64,000 nucleotides of DNA from Rahnella inusitata_A (GTDB lineage: Bacteria > Pseudomonadota > Gammaproteobacteria > Enterobacterales > Enterobacteriaceae): assembly GCF_965118895.1 (NCBI RefSeq), contig NZ_CBCPJJ010000008.1, positions 1 through 64,000 of the forward strand, in the 5' to 3' direction. The position numbers and the translations under genes were made by a program. A model generated the notes under the pieces. It saw nothing but the letters and a program-made list of their open reading frames with translations. It was not told the origin of the DNA and did no database searches. Shown in pieces: positions 24,849 to 33,495 of this stretch (position 1 is the stretch's first letter; every line of letters starts with the position of its first letter).

Positions 24849-25544
24849 ATGCTAAAACAACTGAAAGAGCAGGTACTGGAGGCCAATCTGGCACTGCCTC
24901 GCCATAATCTGGTGACCTTTACCTGGGGAAACGTCAGTGCTGTAGACCGCCAGCAGGGGCTGATTGTTATCAAGCCATCCGGTGTGGAATACGAGCACAT
25001 GGGCGTGGAAGATATGGTGGTGGTGGAGCTGGAAACCGGCAAAGTCGTTGAGGGCAGTAAAAAACCGTCTTCCGATACCGATACTCACCGCGTGCTTTAT
25101 CTGAATTTCCCCGAAGCGGGCGGCATCGTGCATACGCATTCTCGCCACGCGACCATCTGGGCGCAGGCAGGCATTGATATTCCGGCGTGGGGCACGACGC
25201 ATGCGGATTATTTCTACGGCAATATTCCCTGTACGCGACTGATGACTGAAGCAGAAATTGCCGGGCGTTACGAATGGGAAACCGGCGAAGTAATTGTTAA
25301 CACTTTTGCTGAACGTCACCTGTCACCGGCCGATATTCCGGCGGTGCTGGTGCATTCTCATGGGCCGTTTACGTGGGGAAAAGATGCAGATAACGCGGTT
25401 CATAACGCCGTGGTGCTGGAAGAAATCGCCTATATGGGCATTTTCTCCCGTCAGTTAACGCCGCAGTTACCGGATATGCAGCCGCAGTTGCTGGATAAAC
25501 ACTATCTGCGCAAGCATGGGAAGAACGCCTACTACGGACAGTAA
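24849..25544 (+). CDS. araD: L-ribulose-5-phosphate 4-epimerase
   Basis: Class II aldolase-family zinc enzyme converting L-ribulose-5-P to D-xylulose-5-P, the last step of L-arabinose entry. The 231-residue protein shows LVTFTWGNVSAVDRQ, KPSGVEY, the metal histidines in HTHSRHATIWAQAG, THADYFYGNIPCTR and the closing HYLRKHGKNAYYGQ. It is closer in wording to AraD than to UlaF/SgbE. It stands alone here, without araBA, beside yciT; a paralogue elsewhere is possible. GAGGGA precedes the ATG. Confidence 0.88.
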   Translation: MLKQLKEQVLEANLALPRHNLVTFTWGNVSAVDRQQGLIVIKPSGVEYEHMGVEDMVVVELETGKVVEGSKKPSSDTDTHRVLYLNFPEAGGIVHTHSRHATIWAQAGIDIPAWGTTHADYFYGNIPCTRLMTEAEIAGRYEWETGEVIVNTFAERHLSPADIPAVLVHSHGPFTWGKDADNAVHNAVVLEEIAYMGIFSRQLTPQLPDMQPQLLDKHYLRKHGKNAYYGQ

Positions 25545-25568
25545 ACCCCCGCAGGAACAGAGAAAGAG

Positions 25569-26312
25569 TCAGCCGACCAGGCTGACTTTAATGCCTGAGT
25601 CTGAAAGCGCCTGCTGATACTCTTCTGCTAACAACTCATCCGTAATCACACGACTGAATGCACTCACCGGCCCGAGGGGATTAAGGTTGATTTGGCCGAA
25701 TTTCGAGGAGTCCGTCAGCACGATATTCTCTGCACCTTTCGCGACCACCGCATTGACGATATCTGCCCGCAGCATATCCCGGCCAGTGAATCCGGTAGAA
25801 CCGGTAAACCCGTCGATGCCCATAAAGGCTTTGCTGAAGTTCATTTGTTGCAGACACATTTTGGTCAGTGGCCCGACCACCGTCTGGCTGGTCTTCTGGT
25901 ACATCCCGCCGAGTAAGACCACATCGCAGGGCATACTTTTCAGTAATGACGCCACGTAGCTGCTGACGGTGATCACCGTCAGGTTCTTCTTATCAGAAAG
26001 ATATTGTGCCAGCAGGGCAATGCTGCTGCCGCTTTCGAAAAATACCGTTTCGCCGTCATGGATAAGCGAGGCTGCGAATTTCGCCAGTTTTTGTTTCTGC
26101 GCGAAGTTCGACATCATGCGCGTATCCACATCGTCGGTCTGAATGGCAACGGCAAAACCGTGCGCACGGCGCAGATAATGACGCTGTTCCAGTTGAGTGA
26201 GATCGTGACGGATCGTCACTTCCGATACCTGACAAATTTCCGACAGCTCACTGACGCTGATCCGATGTTTATCGTTTACCCATTGGAGGATAAGTTGCTG
26301 TCTGTCGTTCAT
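25569..26312 (-). CDS. yciT: DeoR-family transcription regulator YciT
   Basis: A 247-residue repressor-type protein: N-terminal DeoR HTH (ISVSELSEICQVSEVTIRHD) and a sugar-phosphate isomerase-like sensor domain (ETVFFESGSSIALLAQYL; VVLLGG; FMGIDGF). The wording, including YLRRAHGFAV and MMSNFAQKQKLAKFAA, matches E. coli YciT. In E. coli yciT follows osmB; here the same neighbourhood also contains ybiW-ybiY immediately upstream on the same strand, 61 bp away, so cotranscription and a regulatory link to anhydrosugar catabolism are plausible. A weak ribosome site precedes the ATG. Confidence 0.85.
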   Translation of the reverse strand: MNDRQQLILQWVNDKHRISVSELSEICQVSEVTIRHDLTQLEQRHYLRRAHGFAVAIQTDDVDTRMMSNFAQKQKLAKFAASLIHDGETVFFESGSSIALLAQYLSDKKNLTVITVSSYVASLLKSMPCDVVLLGGMYQKTSQTVVGPLTKMCLQQMNFSKAFMGIDGFTGSTGFTGRDMLRADIVNAVVAKGAENIVLTDSSKFGQINLNPLGPVSAFSRVITDELLAEEYQQALSDSGIKVSLVG

Positions 26313-26315
26313 AAT

Positions 26316-26333
26316 CGCCCGAAAATACGGGCG
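26316..26333 (-). terminator. Hairpin between ybiW and yciT
   Basis: CGCCCG / CGGGCG around an AAAATA loop lies 40 bp after the ybiW stop and overlaps the yciT ribosome-site region. With no T tract it is more likely a partial terminator or a translation-affecting structure than a strong stop. Confidence 0.35.
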
Positions 26334-26373
26334 GCCGCAGCCGCCCCGGTAAAATTAAATTCTGATGCGAACA

Positions 26374-28806
26374 TCAAAGTGTATGTTCAGTGCGCGCGAT
26401 AATATCATCCTGAGCCTCAGGCGATAAAGCCGTAAAGAACGCGGAGTAACCGGCTACGCGCACCACCAGATCACGGTAGTTTTGCGGCTCTTTCCGCGCT
26501 TTGAGCAACGTCTCGCGGGAAACGATATTGTACTGAACGTGCCATCCGCGATGCTCCTCGAAGAATGTCCGCAGCATCAGCATCAGCGTCTGACGGTCAG
26601 TTTCGTTTTCCAGCGACGCCGGGTTCAGTTTTTGGTTCAGCAATACGCCCCCGAGGATCGCTTCGGTCGGCAATTTTCCCAGCGAGTTAAAGACCGCCGT
26701 CGGCCCCAGATGGTCGGTACCGGATGCCGGGCTGGCGCCTTCCGCCAGCGGAGTGTAGGCCTTTCTGCCATCCGGCGTCGCCGTTGTGCCTGCCCCAAAA
26801 GGCACGTTGGCAGAAATCGACGACGTGCCCGCATAATAGGTGCCGCCAATCGGGCCGCGTCCGAAACGGGTATTGTGATAATTGGCCAGCTCATCGATAT
26901 AACACTGATAGGCACGCACCAGCAGTTGATCGACATCGTCATGATCGTTGCCGTATTTCTCCGCGCCGTTAATCAGACGCTGGCGCAGACGTTCTCCGTC
27001 CAGCCCCGCGTAATCAGACGCCAGCGCATCCGCCAGTTCCTTCTGACCCATTGCACCCTGGTCGAACACCAGTTTTTTGACCGCCGCCAGACTGTTGCCC
27101 AGATTAGCGATCCCGACCTGCAAACCTGACACCCAGTCGTACTTTGCGCCGCCTTGCTTGATGGTTTTGCCGCGCTCGATACAATCATCCACCAGCGCTG
27201 AACACAGAATATCCTGCGCGTTTTCCTCAAGCACCGTATCGACCACGCACTCAATTTCGATAGATTTTCGCGTGTAATAGCGGATTTGTTCATCCCACTG
27301 CGCGAAGACCTGTTCGAAATTCTCGAAATTATTCTGCGATAAACCACGCTGCTGCGGCAGGAAACAGGTTTGGCTTTTCGCATCCTGACCCTGTTCCAGC
27401 GCCGCCAGCATCACGCGGGCGAAGTTGATGAAACTCATGCCGGTGCAGCGGTAACCCCATTTGCCGCCAACGGCGGTTTCGATACAACCGATGGCGGCGT
27501 AATCGTACGCATCTTCTTTTTCGACGCCCAGTTTGATGAACTCAGGAATGACGATTTCATCGTTGTTGAAGGCCGGCATCCCGAAACCACAGCGGATCAC
27601 CTGTACGCAGGCGTCGAGGAAATCGGCGCTCATTCCTGCGTGATAACGCACGCTCAGATTTGGTTGGGTAGAACGCAACTGCCCGCAGGATTCCAGCACC
27701 GCATAGGAGAGCGGATTCACCGCATCCGCAGCCACGCCGTGATGTAGCATCTGACCGCCGAGGGTAACGTTCTGATACAGCGGGCTGCCCGCCGAGGCTT
27801 TCGAGTGCGTCCCGGAGCGGATCTTGTTCACCTCCAGTAATTTTAGCCAACAGCTTTGCAGCAGTTCGATCGCCTGACTGCGCTCCAGCGTTTGCTCAAG
27901 CTCCACGTCGCGGCGGTAGAACGGATACAAATATTGGTCCATACGCCCGAAGGAAACGGAGTGGCCGTTGGACTCGATCTGCAACATCAGCTGGATGAAG
28001 TAGCACAGTTGTAACGCCTGCCAGAAATTCTTCGGCGGCTGGTGAGCGATGATGTCGCAGTTGGCGGCGATAGTCAGCAGTTCGGAACGACGGCTTTCTC
28101 GCGTTTCTGCCTCCGCCATCTCCCGCGCCAGCGCGGCAAAGCGTGTAACGTGTTCGCTTACCGCCGCCAGCGTGATATCGATGGCTTTCAGCAGTTGTTC
28201 TTTGTGCAAATCCTCCCAGTCAGTCAGGTTGATACGGCTGCGACGTTCATCGACTTTGTGGCGCAAACCGTCCAGCCCCAGATCCAGCAACAGCGGGAAA
28301 TTCACTGCCAAATGGGCATCGCCGGAGGTCATATTGCCTTCCGCTTTGATGATGCCGCTCTCGAGGAGCGCTTTCTGTTCGTCGGTAAACATGCCGTAGC
28401 AGCGGTCCTGAACGGTCTGGCCACGCCACCAAGGACAAATATCATGCAGAATTTTTTTATTGGTTTCGCTGACCGCAAAACCCGCGCCCGGACGATCGGC
28501 CAGCGCATCGATTTCACTCTCGATCCAGCCCACGGTGTATTCAGGAAAAATCGGCGCAGCGCGCACTTCGCTGGCCTGATTACCGACAATCAGCTCGTCG
28601 TGTTTGATCCAGATAGTGCGTTGTCGCAGATGTTCAGCCAGCGCCAGGGCGCGGCGTACCGCCAGTGGTTTATCGGCATGTTGTTGATAAATCTGCGTGT
28701 AATGCTGTGCGCGTTCGGTACACACCGGCGGTTTGACGATGTGGATCAGCGCCTCTTTGTGCGCGCGGATGCGGTTGGCAAGGGTGTTCAGATTCAGCTG
28801 GGTCAT
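26374..28806 (-). CDS. ybiW: Glycyl radical enzyme YbiW (1,5-anhydroglucitol-6-phosphate lyase type)
   Basis: Oxygen-sensitive glycyl radical enzyme. E. coli YbiW is reported to open the ring of 1,5-anhydroglucitol-6-phosphate to 1-deoxyfructose-6-phosphate. The 810-residue protein, the same length as YbiW, has the thiyl-radical Cys with neighbouring Glu in AAIGCIETAVGG and the radical glycine at Gly786 in RVAGYSAFF. The start MTQLNLNTLANRI has AGAGG 9 nt upstream; a nine-codon longer frame is not used. The activase gene ends 5 bp upstream, and the aldolase for its product is divergent nearby. Confidence 0.9.
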   Translation of the reverse strand: MTQLNLNTLANRIRAHKEALIHIVKPPVCTERAQHYTQIYQQHADKPLAVRRALALAEHLRQRTIWIKHDELIVGNQASEVRAAPIFPEYTVGWIESEIDALADRPGAGFAVSETNKKILHDICPWWRGQTVQDRCYGMFTDEQKALLESGIIKAEGNMTSGDAHLAVNFPLLLDLGLDGLRHKVDERRSRINLTDWEDLHKEQLLKAIDITLAAVSEHVTRFAALAREMAEAETRESRRSELLTIAANCDIIAHQPPKNFWQALQLCYFIQLMLQIESNGHSVSFGRMDQYLYPFYRRDVELEQTLERSQAIELLQSCWLKLLEVNKIRSGTHSKASAGSPLYQNVTLGGQMLHHGVAADAVNPLSYAVLESCGQLRSTQPNLSVRYHAGMSADFLDACVQVIRCGFGMPAFNNDEIVIPEFIKLGVEKEDAYDYAAIGCIETAVGGKWGYRCTGMSFINFARVMLAALEQGQDAKSQTCFLPQQRGLSQNNFENFEQVFAQWDEQIRYYTRKSIEIECVVDTVLEENAQDILCSALVDDCIERGKTIKQGGAKYDWVSGLQVGIANLGNSLAAVKKLVFDQGAMGQKELADALASDYAGLDGERLRQRLINGAEKYGNDHDDVDQLLVRAYQCYIDELANYHNTRFGRGPIGGTYYAGTSSISANVPFGAGTTATPDGRKAYTPLAEGASPASGTDHLGPTAVFNSLGKLPTEAILGGVLLNQKLNPASLENETDRQTLMLMLRTFFEEHRGWHVQYNIVSRETLLKARKEPQNYRDLVVRVAGYSAFFTALSPEAQDDIIARTEHTL

Positions 28807-28811
28807 TATTT

Positions 28812-29711
28812 TTATCCTCTTAACTGTACACAAAGCCCTTTTCCGGCGGCGTATTCTTCGGCGAACGTCAGCAGGTCGGGGTCATTTAACGGCTGGCGCG
28901 GGGCCAGATAGGGTTGTCCGAGCAGGACATATTTGTTGATGCCAAAGGTGTGATAAGGCAAAAAGTGAATCGCATCGCAGCCGGTTTGGTCAGCGGCGAA
29001 ATCGACAATCTGGCGGATGGACGCCCGGTCGGCATTGAAATCAGGGATCAGCGGAACCCGGACAATCAGCTTCTGCCCGGCAGCAGCCAGGCGGCGGAAG
29101 TTATCCAGCACCCGTTTTGCCGACCCCCCGGTCAGGCGTTTAAACGGCTCGTCGGCGACGTGTTTCAAATCCGCCAGCAGCAAATCCAGCGCACCGAGTG
29201 AAGGCTCTATGTAGTTCCACGGCACATGCAGGCAGCTTTCCACCGCCGTGTGCAAACCTTCCTGACGACAGCGCTGCAGCAGCGTCAGTGCCGTTTGCGG
29301 TTGCATAAAGGGCTCACCGCCGGAAAGCGTTACACCACCGCCGGTGCGCTGATAAAACGGCTTGTCGCGCAGGATTTGCTGCATCAGGGCATCGATATCG
29401 GTTTCAACACCGCACGCGCTCAGCGCACCGGCCGGGCAAATCTGTTCCAGCTGGCATAAATCACTGACTGAAAAGTTTTCACGATGGATATCAATGCCAC
29501 CGTCTGCCACCGTGACAGCGTGGGGAAACGCCTGCGCACAGTGCTGGCAACCGGTGCTGCAAAGGCGGGAATCGAACAGCACATCGGGTGCGGCCGAGCG
29601 GCTTTCGGGGTTCTGGCACCACGAACAGCTTAGCGAACAGCCTTTGAGAAACACCACCGTGCGGATCCCCGGACCATCATGGGTGGAATAACGCTGCACG
29701 TTGAAAATCAT
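28812..29711 (-). CDS. ybiY: Glycyl-radical enzyme activase YbiY (radical SAM)
   Basis: Radical S-adenosylmethionine enzyme that installs the glycyl radical on YbiW. The 299-residue protein has the CxxxCxxC motif in KGCSLSCSWCQNPES near residue 26-33, an inserted ferredoxin-like cysteine region (CSTGCQHC, CPAGALSACG) for extra clusters, and GGVTLSGGEPFMQP for SAM binding. ATG 29711 (MIFNVQRYSTHDGPGIRT) has GGGAG 7 nt upstream and matches E. coli. First gene of the leftward ybiY-ybiW(-yciT) transcript. Confidence 0.92.
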   Translation of the reverse strand: MIFNVQRYSTHDGPGIRTVVFLKGCSLSCSWCQNPESRSAAPDVLFDSRLCSTGCQHCAQAFPHAVTVADGGIDIHRENFSVSDLCQLEQICPAGALSACGVETDIDALMQQILRDKPFYQRTGGGVTLSGGEPFMQPQTALTLLQRCRQEGLHTAVESCLHVPWNYIEPSLGALDLLLADLKHVADEPFKRLTGGSAKRVLDNFRRLAAAGQKLIVRVPLIPDFNADRASIRQIVDFAADQTGCDAIHFLPYHTFGINKYVLLGQPYLAPRQPLNDPDLLTFAEEYAAGKGLCVQLRG

Positions 29712-29744
29712 ACCGACACTCCCGTTGATGATTTCTTCATTCAC

Positions 29745-29813
29745 AATCTATGCACTTTCATTCGAAAGTCATTTGACAACGATCAACAAACCCTGTGCTT
29801 GCTGGCGTACAAT
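29745..29813. promoter_or_regulatory. Divergent ybiY/fsaA promoters with a shared FNR box
   Basis: TTGACAACGATCAA (29773-29786) matches the FNR consensus TTGAT-N4-ATCAA with one mismatch. Rightwards, TACAAT at 29808-29813 is a -10 box; leftwards, TAGATT at 29750-29745 is a -10 box. Both start sites would lie about 41 bp from the box centre, the class II activation distance. One FNR dimer could therefore activate both transcripts anaerobically. Confidence 0.7.
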
Positions 29814-29855
29814 CTCCGAACTTTGCATTCGCTCACAGGTTTCAGGGAGAGAGTT

Positions 29856-30521
29856 ATGGAGTTGTATCTCGATACTGCCGATGTCATTGCGGTAAAACGT
29901 CTTTCACGCATTTTGCCGTTGCAGGGTGTGACCACCAATCCGAGCATCGTGGCGAAAGAGGGGAAATCGCTGTGGGATGTGTTGCCTGCGCTGCGTGATG
30001 CGCTGGGCGGCACCGGAAAATTATTTGCTCAGGTGATGGCATCAGACGCCGAACAGATGGTTGCCGAAGCGCTGCTGTTGTCGCAGCGAGTTTCTGGTCT
30101 GGTGGTAAAAATTCCGGTCACCAGCGAAGGTCTGGCGGCGATTAAAAAGCTGAAAGGCATGAATATTCCGACGCTCGGTACTGCCGTTTACGGGGCAGGT
30201 CAGGGCTTGCTGTCGGCGCTGGCCGGTGCGGAATATGTTGCGCCTTATGTGAACCGTCTGGATGCGCAGGGCGGCGACGGCATCGCAATGGTGAAAGAAT
30301 TACAGACGCTGCTCAGCCTGCACGCCCCGCAGTCAAAAGTGCTGGCAGCGAGTTTCAGAACGCCACGTCAGGCGATGGATTGTCTGCTGGCGGGCTGTCA
30401 GTCGATCACCTTGCCGGTGGATGTTGCCGAACAGCTGCTAAATACGCCCGCCGTGCAGTCTGCGGTAGAAAAGTTCGACGCCGACTGGCGTCAGGCATTC
30501 GGCACGACCACGCTCAGCTGA
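29856..30521 (+). CDS. fsaA: Fructose-6-phosphate aldolase (FSA/TalC family)
   Basis: Class I aldolase of 221 residues using a Schiff-base lysine, Lys85 in LVVKIPVT. FSA enzymes cleave fructose-6-P and, in the anhydroglycolysis route, 1-deoxyfructose-6-P into hydroxyacetone and glyceraldehyde-3-P. Motifs MELYLDTADV, GVTTNPSI and GTAVYGAGQG are family hallmarks. Divergent from ybiY with a shared FNR box, as expected for the same pathway. AGGGAGAGAG precedes the ATG. FsaA versus FsaB cannot be settled by eye. Confidence 0.9.
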   Translation: MELYLDTADVIAVKRLSRILPLQGVTTNPSIVAKEGKSLWDVLPALRDALGGTGKLFAQVMASDAEQMVAEALLLSQRVSGLVVKIPVTSEGLAAIKKLKGMNIPTLGTAVYGAGQGLLSALAGAEYVAPYVNRLDAQGGDGIAMVKELQTLLSLHAPQSKVLAASFRTPRQAMDCLLAGCQSITLPVDVAEQLLNTPAVQSAVEKFDADWRQAFGTTTLS

Positions 30522-30548
30522 TCTTTCTTCGTGTTTCCTTCAAATACC

Positions 30549-30580
30549 CCCCGCACAGGCGACTGTTGCGGGTTTTTTTG
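30549..30580 (+). terminator. Terminator after fsaA
   Basis: CCCGCA / TGCGGG with a CAGGCGACTGT loop (CAG/CTG extra pairing) then seven T residues, 28 bp after the stop. Confidence 0.85.
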
Positions 30581-30681
30581 TTTCTGTGGGTTAAGGATTT
30601 TCGTACTAATAATCCTAAAATGTGATTTCGCGCTGAAATTAATTATTGACGAGATAAATTAATAAAACCCACGATCTAAAA

Positions 30682-30703
30682 AATAGAAACATCGTTTCAT
30701 TTT
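30682..30703. promoter_or_regulatory. KdgR-like operator upstream of kdgT
   Basis: GAAACATCGTTTC flanked by AT-rich arms, about 95 bp before kdgT, resembles the GAAAN(5-6)TTTC palindrome bound by the pectin/uronate repressor KdgR. kdgT is a classic KdgR target. A second loose inverted repeat (AACGTA/TACGTT) lies nearer the start. Confidence 0.6.
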
Positions 30704-30788
30704 ATGATTGGCGTCACTTTTATAAGCCTGGAGAATAGATAACGTAACGGCATTCAGTAATACGTTACTTTTACATCAGGTGGAAAAT

Positions 30789-31787
30789 ATGCACATTAAA
30801 CGAGCGATAGAAAAAATCCCCGGCGGAATGATGTTAGTTCCTCTCTTCATTGGTGCGCTGTGCCATACCTTTGCACCTGACTCCGGTAAATATTTCGGCT
30901 CCTTCACTAACGGCCTGATCACCGGCACCGTGCCGATTCTGGCGGTATGGTTTTTCTGCATGGGTGCGTCGATAAAACTGAGCGCCACCGGGACGGTGCT
31001 GCGTAAGTCCGGCACGCTGGTGGTGACCAAAATTGCCGTGGCGTGGATTGTGGCGGCGGTGGCATCGCGCTTCATGCCGGAAAACGGCGTCGAGTTCGGC
31101 TTCTTCGCCGGGCTCTCCGTTCTGGCGCTGGTCGCGTCGATGGACATGACCAACGGCGGCTTGTACGCCTCGGTGATGCAGCAATACGGCACCAAAGAAG
31201 AGGCGGGTGCTTTCGTGCTGATGTCTCTGGAATCCGGCCCGCTGATGACCATGATCATCCTCGGCACCGCCGGTATTGCCTCTTTCGAACCGCACGTTTT
31301 CGTCGGCGCGGTGCTGCCATTTCTGATCGGCTTTGGCTTAGGTAATCTGGATCCTGAACTGCGTGAATTCTTCAGCAAAGCGGTACAAACGCTGATCCCG
31401 TTCTTCGCTTTTGCACTCGGTAACACCATCAATCTGACGGTTATCGCACAAACCGGCCTGCTGGGTGTACTGCTGGGCGTTTCCGTGATTATCCTGACCG
31501 GTATTCCGTTAATTCTGGCCGATAAATTTATCGGCGGCGGTGACGGTACGGCGGGTATTGCGGCTTCAAGCTCTGCCGGCGCAGCGGTCGCCACTCCGGT
31601 ACTGATCGCCGAGATGGTGCCACAGTTTAAAGCGGTGGCTCCGGCAGCGACGGCACTGGTCGCCACCTCGGTTATCGTCACCTCGATATTGGTCCCGATA
31701 CTGACTGCGATGTGGTCACGGAGAGTGAAAAACAAGGCGATTAAAGGGAAGGTCGCGATGGACCCGCCGATGGCGAGTGTCAAATAA
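30789..31787 (+). CDS. kdgT: 2-keto-3-deoxygluconate:H+ symporter
   Basis: Inner-membrane carrier importing 2-keto-3-deoxygluconate, the product of pectin/uronate breakdown. The 332-residue protein has about ten hydrophobic segments and the family strings EKIPGGMMLVPLF, WFFCMGASIKL and GGGDGTAGIAASSSAGAA. ATG 30789 is used (AGGTGGA upstream; starts MHIKRAIEKIPGG like E. coli), not the GTG nine bases earlier. It is convergent with lsrK and preceded by a KdgR-like box; no other kdg genes are in the window. Confidence 0.93.
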   Translation: MHIKRAIEKIPGGMMLVPLFIGALCHTFAPDSGKYFGSFTNGLITGTVPILAVWFFCMGASIKLSATGTVLRKSGTLVVTKIAVAWIVAAVASRFMPENGVEFGFFAGLSVLALVASMDMTNGGLYASVMQQYGTKEEAGAFVLMSLESGPLMTMIILGTAGIASFEPHVFVGAVLPFLIGFGLGNLDPELREFFSKAVQTLIPFFAFALGNTINLTVIAQTGLLGVLLGVSVIILTGIPLILADKFIGGGDGTAGIAASSSAGAAVATPVLIAEMVPQFKAVAPAATALVATSVIVTSILVPILTAMWSRRVKNKAIKGKVAMDPPMASVK

Positions 31788-31808
31788 CGCCAGATAGGGT
31801 TTTGGCTT

Positions 31809-31826
31809 CTCCCCTCCGCAGGGGAG
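31809..31826. terminator. Hairpin between convergent kdgT and lsrK
   Basis: CTCCCCT / AGGGGAG around CCGC, 21 bp after kdgT and 6 bp after the lsrK stop. T tracts are poor, so termination strength is uncertain. Confidence 0.5.
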
Positions 31827-31832
31827 GAGCTG

Positions 31833-33425
31833 TCACAACCCCGGTGCTTTCCACATCGACGTCGTCAGATGCCTGTCTACTAATCCCAGCTGGTCAGCGT
31901 ACACCGCCTGCCAGTTCGCCTTCTGCGCAAGATAAAGTTCATGGTTTGCCGCCACCGGCTGATACTCCCGTTCCCAGCGCACCAGTGCTTCACCCGTTTC
32001 GGCGAGGGACGAATACACGCCCGCCGCCACTCCCGCCGCAATCGCGCAGCCTAACGCCGTGGCCTCTTTCACGACCGGTACGTTGACCGGCACGCCGGTG
32101 ACGTCACTTAAAATCTGACACCACAACTTGCCTTTCGAACCCCCGCCGGAGAACACCAGCGATTTGGCGCGAACGCCGGAGAAGCTGGCGATCATGTCCA
32201 GATTGCAAGCCGAGACGATGGCGGCGTTTTCTTCCAGCGCGCGAAACAGCGTCGGTTTGTTGCATTTTTCAGGGTCGATGGAGAGATTGATGAACGACGG
32301 GGCAGCGTGATACCAGTTTTTGAAATGCATTGCGTCGGAGAACACCGGCGTCACGCCCCAGGAACCGACCGGTACGCGCGCGGCCATGTCTTCCAGCAGG
32401 CTGTAAGTATCGACGCCAAGACGCTGGGCGAGGGTTTTCTCTTCGGTGCAGAACGCATCGCGGAACCAGCGCATGGTCAGGCCGGTGAAGAAACTGATGG
32501 ATTCCGCCTGCGCTATACCGGGGATGACGTGAGGATTGACGCGGATATTCATTTCAGGGTCAGTGATCGGCGCAGGCAGATTGACGATTTGTTGCCAGAA
32601 CGTACCGCCAAGCACTGCCGTCTGACCGGGACGCACCAGCCCGAGTCCAAGCGTGCCAAGCTGAGCGTCGCCGCCGCCCATGCCGACCGGCGTTCCGGCT
32701 TTCAGCCCGCAGCCTTCCGCCGCGCTGGCGGTCACGTATCCCAGGCGTGTACCGGTTTCTGCTACCGGAGAAAGCATGTCGGCGCGCAGACCGGCCATGT
32801 CCAGCAGCTCCGGCCGCCAGTTGCGCGTGGCGAGATCCAGCATGCCGGTGGTACCCGCGTTGGAAGGATCCACCGCCAGCTCGCCGCTGAGCTTATAGGC
32901 CAGCCAATCACTGATCATCGTAACCGTCGCCGCCTGGCGGTAAATGTCCGGGCGATGGTGCGCCAGCCACAGCAGGCGCGGCATAGCGCTCAGCGCCAGC
33001 GTCTGCCCGGAGCATTCATACACTTCGCGCTCAAACTGAAAATCGTGGATTTCTTTCAGCTCCGAGACTTCGCGGCTGGCGCGCGCATCGACGTTAGCGC
33101 AGGCCCAGATCGGTTCACCAGATTTGTCATACAACACGATGCCTTCGCGCATGGAACAGGCGGCTACGGCGCGGATGGCGGAGGCGGGGAGATGCGCTTC
33201 GTGCAGCGCCTGGCGAATGCACTGACAGGCCAGCTGCCAGTTCTTTTGCAGATCGAATTCCATCGAGCCGGGCACATCCGGCACGGCCAGATGGATCCAC
33301 TCGGCCTGCCCGGCGGCGATTTGCTCACCTTCGAGATTGAAAATCACCGCGCGGACGCTGCCGGTGCCGGCGTCCAGCGCCATTAAATAGCTACGATCGT
33401 CGTCAGAGTTCAGGGTTGAGGTCAT
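31833..33425 (-). CDS. lsrK: Autoinducer-2 kinase
   Basis: FGGY-family kinase that phosphorylates imported AI-2 (DPD), trapping it and creating the LsrR inducer. The 530-residue product (same length as E. coli) has YLMALDAGTGSVRAVIF as the N-terminal phosphate loop, the central NAGTTGMLDLATR and GGTFWQQ, and LVFSGGGSKGKLWCQIL near the C-terminus. ATG 33425 is preferred over a GTG 33 bp upstream because it gives the standard length; both are possible. Leftward with lsrR 70 bp upstream, probably one transcript. Confidence 0.93.
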   Translation of the reverse strand: MTSTLNSDDDRSYLMALDAGTGSVRAVIFNLEGEQIAAGQAEWIHLAVPDVPGSMEFDLQKNWQLACQCIRQALHEAHLPASAIRAVAACSMREGIVLYDKSGEPIWACANVDARASREVSELKEIHDFQFEREVYECSGQTLALSAMPRLLWLAHHRPDIYRQAATVTMISDWLAYKLSGELAVDPSNAGTTGMLDLATRNWRPELLDMAGLRADMLSPVAETGTRLGYVTASAAEGCGLKAGTPVGMGGGDAQLGTLGLGLVRPGQTAVLGGTFWQQIVNLPAPITDPEMNIRVNPHVIPGIAQAESISFFTGLTMRWFRDAFCTEEKTLAQRLGVDTYSLLEDMAARVPVGSWGVTPVFSDAMHFKNWYHAAPSFINLSIDPEKCNKPTLFRALEENAAIVSACNLDMIASFSGVRAKSLVFSGGGSKGKLWCQILSDVTGVPVNVPVVKEATALGCAIAAGVAAGVYSSLAETGEALVRWEREYQPVAANHELYLAQKANWQAVYADQLGLVDRHLTTSMWKAPGL

Positions 33426-33495
33426 CGCCAGTTTCTCTCGTGCCGGTTTATCGGGCACCTGTTACCTGACCGCCACACCCCATAAACCCTGCGGG

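Noticed and set aside
30776..31783. 335-codon minus-strand frame opposite kdgT
   Set aside because: Exact mirror of the transporter gene; Ser/Thr/Ala-rich product typical of antisense of membrane proteins.
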